Assembly: GCA_003221635.1 (NCBI GenBank)
Contig: QHSR01000068.1
Location: forward strand, 1 to 41,205
Direction: 5' to 3'
DNA length: 41,205 nt
DNA from: Candidatus Rokuibacteriota bacterium
GTDB taxonomy: Bacteria; Methylomirabilota; Methylomirabilia; Rokubacteriales; CSP1-6
Position numbers and translations under genes: made by a program. How positions within the stretch are numbered: position 1 is the first letter of the stretch; the number at the start of each line of letters is the position of its first letter. Below the pieces are notes generated by a model. It worked only from the letters and a program-made list of their open reading frames with translations. It was not told the origin of the DNA and did no database searches. Below are positions 1 to 7,454 of the stretch, piece after piece.

Positions 1-378
1 GCGGCCTTCCTCGCGTGCGACCCGGGCCACGCTCACGACATCGCCCTCTTCGAAGTGGGCGAAGACGCCCTGGGACCGCAGAAGAAGCAGGTGGGCCTGA
101 ACCCCGTCGCGTGGAGAATGGGGAGCCTCGAGGATCTCGCGGAAATGTATCAGCGGCTCAAGGCCAAGGACGTTCCCATCAGCGTCTCGGACCACACCGT
201 CTCGATCGGCGTCTATTTCTCGGATCCCGACGGGAACGGCCTCGAGGTCTACTACGAGCTGCCCCGCAGCGAGTGGCACCGCGAGAAGCCGTTTTCGGAA
301 CAGGGCGCCAAGGGCCGGTTCCCTGGTCCGTGGGACGAGGTCATCCAGCAGTCGCCGCCGGCGTTCGCGCGGGCGTAA
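1..378 (+). CDS. Glyoxalase/VOC-fold protein, C-terminal part (cut by window edge)
   Basis: The reading frame is open from base 1 to the TAA at 376-378, so the gene begins outside the window. The visible 125 residues start with a strand containing HDIALFEVG and later carry SIGVYFSDPDGNGLEVYYE, the last beta-strand and metal-ligand Glu region of vicinal-oxygen-chelate proteins such as extradiol dioxygenases and glyoxalases. The substrate cannot be told. A Pro-rich tail of about 35 residues follows the domain. A GTG at 55 is only an internal Val. A second VOC gene follows at 630, so this was probably part of a small catabolic cluster. The family is clear; the reaction is unknown. Confidence 0.85.
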   Translation, partial: AAFLACDPGHAHDIALFEVGEDALGPQKKQVGLNPVAWRMGSLEDLAEMYQRLKAKDVPISVSDHTVSIGVYFSDPDGNGLEVYYELPRSEWHREKPFSEQGAKGRFPGPWDEVIQQSPPAFARA

Positions 379-389
379 TCCGCCGCCGG

Positions 390-619
390 CAAGTCCTCAC
401 GGCGACGTACGCGGGCGAGCCGGATATCGTCCGTCTGCTCCTCGATCGCGGCGCGCACCCGGGCGACACGAGGGCGCCTTCAACGGAGACCTGGCTCTCG
501 TTCGCCTTCTCCTGGACAGCGGGGCCGATCGATCGCTGCGGACTGGCGCCGAGCAGACGGCGCTGCGGATCGCCGGCGAGCGTGGACAGCACGAGGTCGC
601 ACGCCTGCTGAGCGGGTAA
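390..619 (+). pseudogene. Ankyrin-repeat gene remnant, frameshifted
   Basis: Two stretches in different frames both read as ankyrin repeats. Bases about 393-468 give LTATYAGEPDIVRLLLDRGA. Bases 476-619 give a second part with FNGDLALVRLLLDSGAD, then EQTALRIAGERGQHEVARLL and the stop TAA at 617-619. The consensus second helices (IVxLLLxxGA) are plain in both. About 6-10 residues and the frame are lost at the junction near 468-476. No start codon or ribosome site precedes the first part, which directly follows the stop of the VOC gene at 378. This looks like the decayed end of an ankyrin protein. A sequencing indel could explain the frame change but not the missing residues or the absent 5' end. 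Confidence 0.65.
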
Positions 620-629
620 GGAGAGCATC

Positions 630-1037
630 GTGTTCAAGAAGATAGATCACGTGGAGATCGTGACCGACCAGCTGGAGCGGACCGTGCATTTCTACACCGA
701 CGTGCTGGGGTTCAAGCTCAAGGCCAGGGATCGGATCGATCGGTCGTCGCTCGGCGTGCCGCTGCAGCTCGTGTATCTGGAGCTGGGAGGCACCTCGGTC
801 GAGTTGATGGCGTACGAGGGAGGCGCCGTGGCGCCGGCGCCCGCGGACGAGCACCTCGGATACCGCATGATGGCCCTCGAAGTCACGGACATGCAGAGCA
901 CCATCGACTACCTGAAGACGAAAGGTGTCGCCATCACGTGGGGTCCGAGGGTGCGCGAGGGTCAGTACGCAAGGGCGGAGATCCGCGACCCCAACGGCTA
1001 CAACATCGAGCTGAGGCACTGGTTCGATCGCCGATGA
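630..1037 (+). CDS. Glyoxalase/VOC-family protein
   Basis: A complete 135-residue single-domain VOC protein. It opens with FKKIDHVEIVTDQLERTVHF (first beta strand with the His metal ligand), has YLELGGTSVELM in the middle and ends with AEIRDPNGYNIELRHW, where the C-terminal Glu ligand is found in lactoylglutathione lyases and related enzymes. The start is GTG at 630, supported by AAGGAGA at 618-624. The stop overlaps the start of the next gene (ATGA at 1034-1037), so it is probably co-translated with the ornithine cyclodeaminase-like gene. The exact substrate (methylglyoxal adduct, dioxygenase or epimerase type) cannot be told from the sequence. Confidence 0.88.
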   Translation: MFKKIDHVEIVTDQLERTVHFYTDVLGFKLKARDRIDRSSLGVPLQLVYLELGGTSVELMAYEGGAVAPAPADEHLGYRMMALEVTDMQSTIDYLKTKGVAITWGPRVREGQYARAEIRDPNGYNIELRHWFDRR

Positions 1038-1930
1038 TCCTCGACGAAGGCGCTGTCCGCGAGCTCCTGCATCTGGAGGACTTGATCCCGGCCATGGCGC
1101 GCGCGCTGGCGGATCTCTCGAGCGGCAAAGTCGCCCAGCCCATGCGCACGATGATCCCGATCGCCGACCATGGCGGCTTCCTGGGTCTGATGCCCGCTTA
1201 CGGCGGTGCGCTCGGCGCCAAGCTGGTCACGTTCTATCCGGGCAATCAAGGCGTCCCCACCCACCACGCCATGATTGTCCTCTTCCGGCCCGAAACGGGC
1301 GAGCCGCTCGTCACCATGGACGGCCGGCTCATCACCGAAATGCGCACCGCGGCGGTGTCCGCGGTCGCCAGCCAGCTCCTGGCTCGGCCCGAGGCATCGG
1401 TGCTCGGTATTCTCGGGTCCGGCGTCCAGGCGCGAAGCCACCTGGAGGCGCTCCGTCTCGTCCACGCGTTCCGTGACATCCGTGTCTGGAGTCCGCGAAA
1501 CGCCCGAGCCTTCGCCAAGCAGTTCGGGATCCACGCCGCGCCATCGGCAGAGGAGGCGGTGCGCGGCGCCGACGTGGTCGTGGTGGCGACGACGTCGCAG
1601 ACGCCCGTGCTGTCAGGCGCGTGGCTGTCGCCGGGTACCCACATCAATGCGGTGGGAGCCCCACGACCGACCTGGCGGGAGCTTGACGACGATGTGCTTC
1701 GGAAAGCTCGGATCTATGTCGAGTCGCGAGAAGCCGCGACACGCGAGTCCGGAGACGTCATTGCCGCGGGCCAGGTCGTCGCCGAGATCGGCGAAGTGGT
1801 GACGGGCGCGAAGCGTGGCCGAGAGTCGGCCGGTGAGATCACCCTGTTCAAGTCGGTCGGCGTCGCGATCGAAGACGTCGTTTCCGCAGACCTCGTCTAC
1901 CGCAAGGCCGTGCAGGCGGCGGCGAGGTGA
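1034..1930 (+). CDS. Ornithine cyclodeaminase / mu-crystallin family protein
   Basis: The 298-residue product matches the ornithine cyclodeaminase family: GAKLVTFYPGN (Lys63 region), MDGRLITEMRTAAVSAVAS around residues 96-113 including the substrate-binding Arg104, and an NAD(P)-binding GILGSGVQA at about 125-133, followed by a Rossmann segment with ADVVVVATTS. Members deaminate ornithine to proline or reduce imines (ketimine reductase, alanine dehydrogenase, tauropine-type). The substrate is not resolved. The ATG at 1034 overlaps the stop of the upstream VOC gene by four bases. The frame stays open upstream to 938, but that stretch lies inside the VOC gene and is not family-like, so I reject it. 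The protein acts in the cytoplasm. Confidence 0.9.
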   Translation: MILDEGAVRELLHLEDLIPAMARALADLSSGKVAQPMRTMIPIADHGGFLGLMPAYGGALGAKLVTFYPGNQGVPTHHAMIVLFRPETGEPLVTMDGRLITEMRTAAVSAVASQLLARPEASVLGILGSGVQARSHLEALRLVHAFRDIRVWSPRNARAFAKQFGIHAAPSAEEAVRGADVVVVATTSQTPVLSGAWLSPGTHINAVGAPRPTWRELDDDVLRKARIYVESREAATRESGDVIAAGQVVAEIGEVVTGAKRGRESAGEITLFKSVGVAIEDVVSADLVYRKAVQAAAR

Positions 1931-1966
1931 TCGAGTCCACAAGCCGGCGGAGTGCCGGAAGGTCGC

Positions 1967-2884
1967 CTAGCGCAGAGTTTGCTGCTGGAGGTCGAGGACT
2001 TTTTCGGCGAGCGTCGTCAGCATCCGCCAGACGGGCTCGTGGTGGCGCGTCGCCGCCGGATCGTCGCCCGAGCTATCCAGCAGCACGTACTCGGCGCCGA
2101 GCGATTCCAGAGCCTCGAGGTCCTTTCTCACCTGGTCGAGTGTTCCCTGGCCGGCCAGGCGCTGGTCGTCGGGCGGCGGCGACTCCGTCAGCTGCAGCCG
2201 GATACGCGGGCAGAGAGCCGGAGCCCGTTTGCCCTCCGCCGCGGCGATCGCTCTGAGTCTCGGCAGGCCGGTGTCGCGCAACCAGTCCAGGCGGACCCGG
2301 TTCGGGTGCCAGCCGTCGCCGTGGAGCACCGCCCGGCGCAGCGCCGCATCGCTCGAGCCGCCGACCCAGATGGGCGGGTGCGGTGAGCGCAGCGGCCGCG
2401 GCCCCGTGTGCACGTTCTTGAACGAGACGAACGGGCCGGCGTACGACGCCACGTCGTTGGCCCAGAGGGTCTTGATCGCGGCCAGATAATCGTTCGAGAT
2501 GGCGCCGCGGCGTTCGAACGGCACACCGAGCGCCTCGAACTCCTGCTTCGCCCATCCCACGCCCACCCCGAAGATGAAGCGGCCTCCACTCAGTCGATCC
2601 ACGGTCGCGGCCACACGCGCGGTCTGGAGGGGGTGGCGGTAGGGGAGAATGATGACGGTGGTTCCGAGCTCGACCCGGCGCGTGGCGGATGCCAGCCACC
2701 CGAGCGTCGTGAACGGATCATAGATCGGCGCGGGATATTTAGCCGCGACGTCGGGTGTGGGCGCGACGTGGTCCGAGATCATCACCAGGTGATAGCCGAG
2801 CGCTTCGACGAGGGTCGCCCAGCGCGCGAGCGAGTCGGGACTCACCCCCGGTCCCCAGTTCAAGAGATTGACGCCGACCTTCAT
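1967..2884 (-). CDS. LLM-class F420/flavin-dependent oxidoreductase
   Basis: The 305-residue protein begins MKVGVNLLNWGPGVSPDSL and shows the luciferase-like monooxygenase (TIM-barrel) pattern: MISDHVAPT, then TTVIILPYRHPLQTARVAAT, FIFGVGVGWAKQEFEALGV and PIWVGGSSDAALRRA. These resemble the F420-dependent LLM enzymes (Rv2161c/MSMEG type) more than true luciferases, but cofactor choice (F420 or FMN) cannot be settled here. The start ATG (2882-2884) overlaps the amidase stop by four bases, so the two genes are translationally coupled. The frame is open far upstream of the start, but that part is the shadow of the amidase gene. Confidence 0.9.
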   Translation of the reverse strand: MKVGVNLLNWGPGVSPDSLARWATLVEALGYHLVMISDHVAPTPDVAAKYPAPIYDPFTTLGWLASATRRVELGTTVIILPYRHPLQTARVAATVDRLSGGRFIFGVGVGWAKQEFEALGVPFERRGAISNDYLAAIKTLWANDVASYAGPFVSFKNVHTGPRPLRSPHPPIWVGGSSDAALRRAVLHGDGWHPNRVRLDWLRDTGLPRLRAIAAAEGKRAPALCPRIRLQLTESPPPDDQRLAGQGTLDQVRKDLEALESLGAEYVLLDSSGDDPAATRHHEPVWRMLTTLAEKVLDLQQQTLR

Positions 2885-4296
2885 CGCGGGCCGACGGAGG
2901 GGCGATGCTGCGCCCACGGGCGCGCGGCCTCGAACGCCGCCGAGGCGCGCAGCACCGTGACATCGTCGAATCGGCGGCCGATGATCTGCAGCCCGATCGG
3001 TAGCCCCGCTTTCGTGAAGCCGCACGGAACCGTCGCCGCCGGCTGGCCCGTCATGTTGAAGATGTACGTGAACACGCTCGCCGCCTCCCGGCCGACCGGC
3101 ACTCCGCCGATCTCGGCCGGGAAGAACTCGCCGATGCGGAGCGGCGGGCAGGCGACGGTCGGCGTGAGCAAGAGGTCGTACCGTTCGAAGAACGCGCGCG
3201 CGTGCTGCCACCAGGCGAGCCGGTCGAACCACGCCTGGACATACTTCGTCGGCGGCAGCTTCGTCGCCTCCTCGACGATCGGGAGCAGGCCCGGGTCGAT
3301 CTGATCGCGGCGGTCGAGGTAGGGCGCGAGCCGGGCCCCGATGCCCCCGAGGAAGATCGTTCGCCAGCAGTCGTAGGGTGCCGGCCACGTCGGGTTCACG
3401 CTCTCGACGCGGCAGCCCAGCTCCCGGAACGCGCGCGCAGCCTTCGCGGTCGTCTCCCGCACCTCCGGATCCACCGCGGGCGCGATGCCGAGGGTGTCGC
3501 TCCACGCGACGCGCAGGCCCTTGAGGCTTCCCTTGAGCGCCTTGACGTAATCCACGCCCGCCGGCGGCAGCGAGTACTGATCGCGCTCGTCGGGCCCGGC
3601 GCAGACGTTCATCATCAGCGCCGCGTCCTTCACGGTGCGCGTCATCGGCCCGGCGTGGGAGAGACTCCACGCCGCGCTGGACGGATAGACGGGAATCCGT
3701 CCCCAGGAGGCCTTGAGGCCGAAGATGCCGCACCAGGCGGCGGGCTTGCGGATCGAGCCGCCGCCGTCGGTCCCGATGGCGAGGGGGGCCAGGCCCGCGG
3801 CGACGGCGGCGCCCGCGCCGCCGGAGGAGCCGCCGGGCGTGTGCCCGAGGCTCCACGGATTTCGCGTGACCCCGAAGAGGAGATTGTCGGTCACGCCGAC
3901 CCACCCGAGCGTCGGCGTGTTGGTCTTGCCGATCATGATGGCGCCGGCCGCCTTGAGGCGCTCGACCGACGGCGCGTCCTCGGTCGGCACGTTGTCGCGG
4001 TACAGCGGCGAGCCGAAGGTGGTTCTGACCCCTTTGGTGATGACCAGGTCCTTCACCGAGAACGGGACACCGTGCAGCGGGCCGAGCCGGGCCCCGCGCC
4101 GCGTGACGGCCCGCTCCGCCGCCTTCGCGGCCTGGCGCGCCCGCACGGCGTCGAGGGTGACGTAGGCGTTCAGCTCCTTCAGCGTGTCGATCCGTGAGAG
4201 CACCGCGTCCACGACCTCGACGGGGGAGACCTTCTTCTTCGCGATCGCGGGAGCGAGGTCGGCCGCGGACATCCAGCAGAGGGCGCTGTCATTCAT
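2881..4296 (-). CDS. Amidase signature (AS) family hydrolase
   Basis: The 471-residue protein has all amidase-signature landmarks: catalytic Lys82 in GVPFSVKD, the Gly/Ser loop TPGGSSGGAGAAVAAG with cis-Ser near residue 157, and nucleophile Ser181 in IGTDGGGSIRKPA. Length is normal for the family. Members hydrolyse amide bonds, from small aliphatic amides to 6-aminohexanoate dimers or aryl amides; the substrate is open. The GatA role is unlikely because no gatB or gatC is nearby. I chose ATG at 4294-4296 because a TACAAT box lies 10 bases upstream; another ATG at 4326 would add ten residues without family similarity and would overlap the divergent gene. It is first in a two-gene unit with the LLM oxidoreductase. 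Confidence 0.92.
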   Translation of the reverse strand: MNDSALCWMSAADLAPAIAKKKVSPVEVVDAVLSRIDTLKELNAYVTLDAVRARQAAKAAERAVTRRGARLGPLHGVPFSVKDLVITKGVRTTFGSPLYRDNVPTEDAPSVERLKAAGAIMIGKTNTPTLGWVGVTDNLLFGVTRNPWSLGHTPGGSSGGAGAAVAAGLAPLAIGTDGGGSIRKPAAWCGIFGLKASWGRIPVYPSSAAWSLSHAGPMTRTVKDAALMMNVCAGPDERDQYSLPPAGVDYVKALKGSLKGLRVAWSDTLGIAPAVDPEVRETTAKAARAFRELGCRVESVNPTWPAPYDCWRTIFLGGIGARLAPYLDRRDQIDPGLLPIVEEATKLPPTKYVQAWFDRLAWWQHARAFFERYDLLLTPTVACPPLRIGEFFPAEIGGVPVGREAASVFTYIFNMTGQPAATVPCGFTKAGLPIGLQIIGRRFDDVTVLRASAAFEAARPWAQHRPSVGPR

Positions 4297-4306
4297 GGTG
4301 GCGGCT

Positions 4307-4312
4307 ATTGTA
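4307..4312 (-). promoter_or_regulatory. -10 box (TACAAT) of the amidase operon
   Basis: On the minus strand TACAAT lies 10 bases before the amidase ATG at 4296, and there is no Shine-Dalgarno sequence between them. Transcription would start only a few bases before the ATG. No convincing -35 box was seen. The site shares its intergenic space with the divergent remnant starting at 4325, for which TATGCT (4311-4316, plus strand) could be the matching -10 box. Confidence 0.45.
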
Positions 4313-4324
4313 TGCTGCCTTCCC

Positions 4325-4504
4325 ATGACGGCGACGGCTTTTGGAATCTTCGACCACGTGGATCGATCGGACGAGCCGCTCGGCGTGTTGTACGAGCACC
4401 GGCTGCAGCTCGTCGAGGCAGCGGAGGCGAGCGTTAAGATGACGCAGGGCGAGCCGCAGCACGGCCGGGGGCTGGGGCCCCCGCGTGCGAGGCGAGCGTT
4501 ATGA
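4325..4504 (+). pseudogene. Truncated LLM-class (luciferase-like) oxidoreductase remnant
   Basis: From ATG 4325 the frame reads TAFGIFDHVDRSDEPLGVLY then EHRLQLVEAAEAS. This is the N-terminal strand and first helix of FMN-dependent LLM monooxygenases, which usually continue with GF-x-GYHLAEHH. Here similarity stops after about 36 residues, at base 4431, and a low-complexity tail runs to the stop at 4502-4504. The break coincides with the first of two 13-base direct repeats at 4424-4436 and 4489-4501. The next gene starts inside the tail. This is a gene start left behind by a deletion or insertion. It could still be transcribed from a TATGCT box at 4311-4316. Confidence 0.6.
4424..4501. repeat. 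13-base direct repeats flanking a GC hairpin
   Basis: GAGGCGAGCGTTA occurs at 4424-4436 and again at 4489-4501. Between the copies, CGGGGGC (4466-4472) and GCCCCCG (4477-4483) form a perfect 7-base-pair stem with a TGGG loop. The unit sits exactly where the LLM remnant loses its similarity and where the thioesterase gene begins. It may be a small palindromic insertion or the scar of a deletion between short repeats. Confidence 0.5.
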
Positions 4505-5003
4505 CTCAGTGATCGACGCGCCGCTCGCCCGCTACCGTGACGTGGTCCGACCCGAGTGGATCGACCACAATCGGCACATGAACGTCGGCTATTACCTCGT
4601 CGTCTTCGACTACGCGACCGACGAGTTCTTCCGCTGGATCGGCCTCGACGAGACGCACCGCCGGGCGCGGCAGGTGACCACCTTTTGCCTCGAGGCTCAC
4701 GTCACCTATCACCGCGAAGTCCGGTCGGGAGACCCGCTGCGCTTCACCACGCTGCTCCTGGCGCACGACGTGAAGCGCATCCACTATTTCCATCAGATGT
4801 ATCATGCTGGGGAGGGCTATCTGGCCGCGACGAACGAGTTGATGTCGCTGCACGTGAGCGAATCGACCCGCCGGAGCGCGCCGATGGCATCGGAGATTCT
4901 CGAGCGGCTCGGTCGAATCCAGGCGGCGCACGACGCGCTGCCGCGGCCGCCGCAAGTAGGCCGCGCGATCGGACTCGTACAGTCGACTCGCCAGGGAGGG
5001 TGA
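4485..5003 (+). CDS. Hotdog-fold acyl-CoA thioesterase (carnitine/betaine-type)
   Basis: The product carries RPEWIDHNRHMNVGYYLVVF near its N-terminus, the hallmark of the 4-hydroxybenzoyl-CoA thioesterase-like branch with W-x-DHN-x-HMN that includes thioesterases of carnitine and betainyl-CoA breakdown. The active-site Asp lies in the DHN motif and a conserved strand THVTYHREVRSGDPLRF-like segment follows. The start may be GTG 4485 (172 residues) or GTG 4509 (164 residues); the eight extra residues look unconserved and overlap the repeat at 4489-4501, so 4509 is plausible. The stop is three bases before the dehydrogenase ATG at 5007, which argues for one operon. Assignment to carnitine catabolism is inference. 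Confidence 0.8.
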   Translation: MRGERYDSVIDAPLARYRDVVRPEWIDHNRHMNVGYYLVVFDYATDEFFRWIGLDETHRRARQVTTFCLEAHVTYHREVRSGDPLRFTTLLLAHDVKRIHYFHQMYHAGEGYLAATNELMSLHVSESTRRSAPMASEILERLGRIQAAHDALPRPPQVGRAIGLVQSTRQGG

Positions 5004-5006
5004 GGC

Positions 5007-5849
5007 ATGACCACGATCGGGCTTCTGAATCCAGGTGAGATGGGCAGCATGGTCGGCGCCGCGGTGCGTTCCGGCGGGTCCCGCGTTCTGTGGGCCGGCG
5101 AGGGACGGAGCGCCGCGACCCGCAAGCGCGCGAGCGAGGCCGGGCTCGAGGACGCGGGCTCGGTGTCGGCGCTGGTCGCCGGCAGCGATGTGATCCTCTC
5201 GGTCTGCCCGCCGGCCGCTGCCGTCGACGTCGCGTCGCAGGTGGCCAAGCTGCGCTTCGCCGGGACCTACGTGGACGGCAACGCGATCGCGCCGGCCACG
5301 GCGCGCGAGATCGGCGGCGTCGTCGAGAAGGGCGGCGCCGGGTTCGTGGACGGCGGCATCATCGGGCCCCCACCGGTGAAGCCGGGCACCACGCGATTCT
5401 ACGTCTCCGGCACGGGCGCCGAGCGCATCGCCGCGATCCTGACCGCGGGGCCGCTCCAGGCCATCGTCGTGCCCGGTGGGCCGGGCGCCGCGTCGACGGT
5501 GAAGATGGCGTACGCGTCCTGGACCAAGGGCAGCGCCGCCCTGCTCCTGGCGGTGTGCGCGCTGGCCAGCGCCGAAGGGGTCGAAGACTCGCTGGTGCGC
5601 GAGTGGAAGATCTCGCAGCCGGAGCTCTCGGCCCGGGCCGAGGGCGCCGCGCGGTCGAACGCGAAGAAGGCGTGGCGCTTCGTCGGCGAGATGGAGGAGA
5701 TCGCGGCGACGTTCGCGGCGGCCGGGCTGCCCGACGCCTTCCACCGGGGCGCCGCAGAGATCTACCGGCGCATGGAGATTTACAAGGAGGGGCCGGCGCC
5801 CTCGTTCGCCGACGTGCTGCGCGCGCTCACGTCGCGTCGTCCGGCCTGA
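5007..5849 (+). CDS. NAD(P)-dependent dehydrogenase, 6PGDH-like with DUF1932 C-terminal domain
   Basis: The 280-residue protein starts MTTIGLLNPGEMGSMVGAAV, a Rossmann dinucleotide loop of the 6-phosphogluconate / beta-hydroxyacid dehydrogenase type with Asn-Pro in the usual Gly-x-Gly place. SVCPPAAAVDVA and FVDGGIIGPPP follow as in that superfamily. The second half (VKMAYASWTKGSAALLLA onward) matches the helical DUF1932 domain. The substrate is unknown. GGGAGGGTGAGG just before the ATG is a good ribosome site, partly inside the end of the thioesterase gene, so the two are probably co-expressed. The last 70 bases overlap the end of the convergent glycosylase gene. Confidence 0.85.
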   Translation: MTTIGLLNPGEMGSMVGAAVRSGGSRVLWAGEGRSAATRKRASEAGLEDAGSVSALVAGSDVILSVCPPAAAVDVASQVAKLRFAGTYVDGNAIAPATAREIGGVVEKGGAGFVDGGIIGPPPVKPGTTRFYVSGTGAERIAAILTAGPLQAIVVPGGPGAASTVKMAYASWTKGSAALLLAVCALASAEGVEDSLVREWKISQPELSARAEGAARSNAKKAWRFVGEMEEIAATFAAAGLPDAFHRGAAEIYRRMEIYKEGPAPSFADVLRALTSRRPA

Positions 5850-6739
5850 CGGCGCTCTTCCAGCTCTTCGAGCGTCCTCGGCCAGTCCTGCTTGAGGAGA
5901 CGTGACAGCGCGCGGTCGGCCAGAAGCCGACCGCCGGTCTGGCAGACGGCGCAGTAGTTGGTCTCGTTCTCGGCGAAGACGATCCGCTGCACGGGTGACC
6001 CGCACACGGGACACGGTTGTCCGTAGCGCCCGTGCACGGCCATGCCTTTGCGGAACGCCGTGACGCCCTCCGGGAACCCGCTACTCGCTTCCTTCCGGAG
6101 GCGCTCGCACCAGTCCATCAGCGTCGCCCGCGCCGCCTCGAAGAGGCGCGCGGTCTCCTCGGCGGTGAGCTGGCGGGTCTGCTTCACGGGCGAGAGCCTC
6201 GCTCGATGGAGAATCTCGTCGGAGTACGCGTTGCCGATGCCGCTGAAGATCCCCGGATCGGTCAACGCGCGCTTGAGCGTGTGGTTCTCCCGGCCGAGCG
6301 CGGCCCGAAACGCGGCCTGATCCCCGTCCAGCACCTCGAGGCCGCCGGGGTCGTGGTCGCGGAGCCCGGCCTCGCCGTGCACGAGATACAGCGCGGCCCG
6401 CCGCTTCGTGCCTGCTTCGGTCATGACGAGCGTTCCCGACGAGAAGTCGAAGGCGGCCAGGCCGATCCTTCCCGGCAGCTTGGCGCCGGCGGTCTTCCAG
6501 TGGAGCCGGCCGGCGATCATGAGGTGCAGGACGAGGAAGAGGTCGCCTTCCAGGCCGATCACGATGCGCTTGCCGAGCCGCCGGAGCGCGGTGACTCGCC
6601 GGCCCGAAGCCGCCGCGAGAGGCGGATCCACCGAGCGAAGCAGGAAGGGGTTGGCGAGGCGAGCGCGCTCGAATCGGGCGCCGGCCAGGCGCGCTTCCAG
6701 CGCCTCGATGTAGACGACGACGTCGGGCAGCTCGGGCAT
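5780..6739 (-). CDS. Fpg/Nei-family DNA glycosylase/AP lyase
   Basis: The 319-residue protein begins MPELPDVVVYIEALEARL, giving the catalytic Pro and Glu after Met removal. RRLGKRIV holds the conserved Lys near residue 58, LHLMIAGRLHW is the family strand, GRENHTLKRALTDPGIFSGIGNAYSDEIL is the helix-two-turn-helix region, and CPVCG ... YCAVCQ is the zinc finger. Such enzymes remove oxidised bases and nick the abasic site. The MPELPD variant start and the LHLMIAG strand mark a side branch rather than classical MutM, so I give no symbol. About 35 residues after the zinc finger form an unusual tail that runs 70 bases into the convergent dehydrogenase gene. Confidence 0.9.
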   Translation of the reverse strand: MPELPDVVVYIEALEARLAGARFERARLANPFLLRSVDPPLAAASGRRVTALRRLGKRIVIGLEGDLFLVLHLMIAGRLHWKTAGAKLPGRIGLAAFDFSSGTLVMTEAGTKRRAALYLVHGEAGLRDHDPGGLEVLDGDQAAFRAALGRENHTLKRALTDPGIFSGIGNAYSDEILHRARLSPVKQTRQLTAEETARLFEAARATLMDWCERLRKEASSGFPEGVTAFRKGMAVHGRYGQPCPVCGSPVQRIVFAENETNYCAVCQTGGRLLADRALSRLLKQDWPRTLEELEERRQAGRRDVSARSTSANEGAGPSL

Positions 6740-6766
6740 CCCGGGCGAACGGAAGCGGCGTGGGCC

Positions 6767-7426
6767 CTAGACGGGCGGCCAGGGATAGCGGTGGCCGCCC
6801 GTGTCGACGGGAAAACAGTCGGTCGCCGCGAGAGCGGTCGCGCGGGCGCGCAACGCCTTCTGCTCGTCGGGTTGCAGCAGCGCGGCGAGCGTCTTCGGCA
6901 AGGCCACACGGGCGAAGCGCCGGACGTCCGCGAGCATCTCGGTCGGGATCGGCTCTCCCCCGAACTCCCAGATGACCGTGCGCAGCTTCGGCTCGACGTG
7001 GAAGCAAAGACCGTTGTCGACGGCGTAGATCCCGCCGTCCGGGCCGAGCAGGCAGTGGCCGCTCTTCCGGTCGGCGTTGTTGGAAATGAGGTCGAAGAGG
7101 CAGATCCGCTGCAGCGGGCCGCGATGCGCGGGATCCTCGTGCAGCGTGAAGTAGTGCTGCTCGAAGTCGGCCGGAATGAAAAGCTGGAACGACCCTTCGC
7201 CGTACGGTCCGTCGCGCTGCACCGTGAGCGGCACGAGTCCCCACCCGAGCGCTTCGGAGAGGTGCCAGGCCGCCAGCTCGCGCTTGAAAAGGCCGCGCGG
7301 AAAGTCCCACAGCGGCCGCTCGCCACGCTCCGGCTTGTAGACGGCCAGCGTGGTCGTGGCCTCCAGCGTGACTTCGACGAGAAACGTGGCGTTGGAGCTC
7401 CACGGCATCCGGCCCTTCAGCGTCAC
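6767..7426 (-). CDS. SCO1664-family protein (PI3/4-kinase-like fold)
   Basis: About 219 residues with RMPWSSNATFLVEV, YKPERGERPLWDFP, FDLISNNADRKSGHCL and IYAVDNGLCFH. These match the SCO1664 family (TIGR03843), which resembles phosphatidylinositol-kinase-like proteins: Lys in YKP, a catalytic-loop-like NNADR and a metal-site-like VDNG. The biochemical role is unknown. GTG at 7426 is the only normal start codon in frame here, yet family-like residues (ETAELLSRGE) lie just upstream, so a rare start codon may be used and the true protein may be 10-15 residues longer. It is the last gene of a three-gene unit with DUF3090 and a histidine phosphatase, a set known to travel together in Actinobacteria. 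Confidence 0.85.
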   Translation of the reverse strand: MTLKGRMPWSSNATFLVEVTLEATTTLAVYKPERGERPLWDFPRGLFKRELAAWHLSEALGWGLVPLTVQRDGPYGEGSFQLFIPADFEQHYFTLHEDPAHRGPLQRICLFDLISNNADRKSGHCLLGPDGGIYAVDNGLCFHVEPKLRTVIWEFGGEPIPTEMLADVRRFARVALPKTLAALLQPDEQKALRARATALAATDCFPVDTGGHRYPWPPV

Positions 7427-7454
7427 CTCGCCGCGGCTGAGAAGCTCGGCCGTC

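Noticed and set aside
938-1033. A longer start for the ornithine cyclodeaminase-like gene
   Set aside because: The extra residues lie inside the VOC gene, are unconserved, and the ATGA overlap at 1034-1037 is a better start.
2885-3904. An N-terminal extension of the LLM oxidoreductase through the amidase gene
   Set aside because: The extension is an Arg-rich out-of-frame copy of the amidase coding sequence; the real start is ATG 2882-2884, at the amidase stop.
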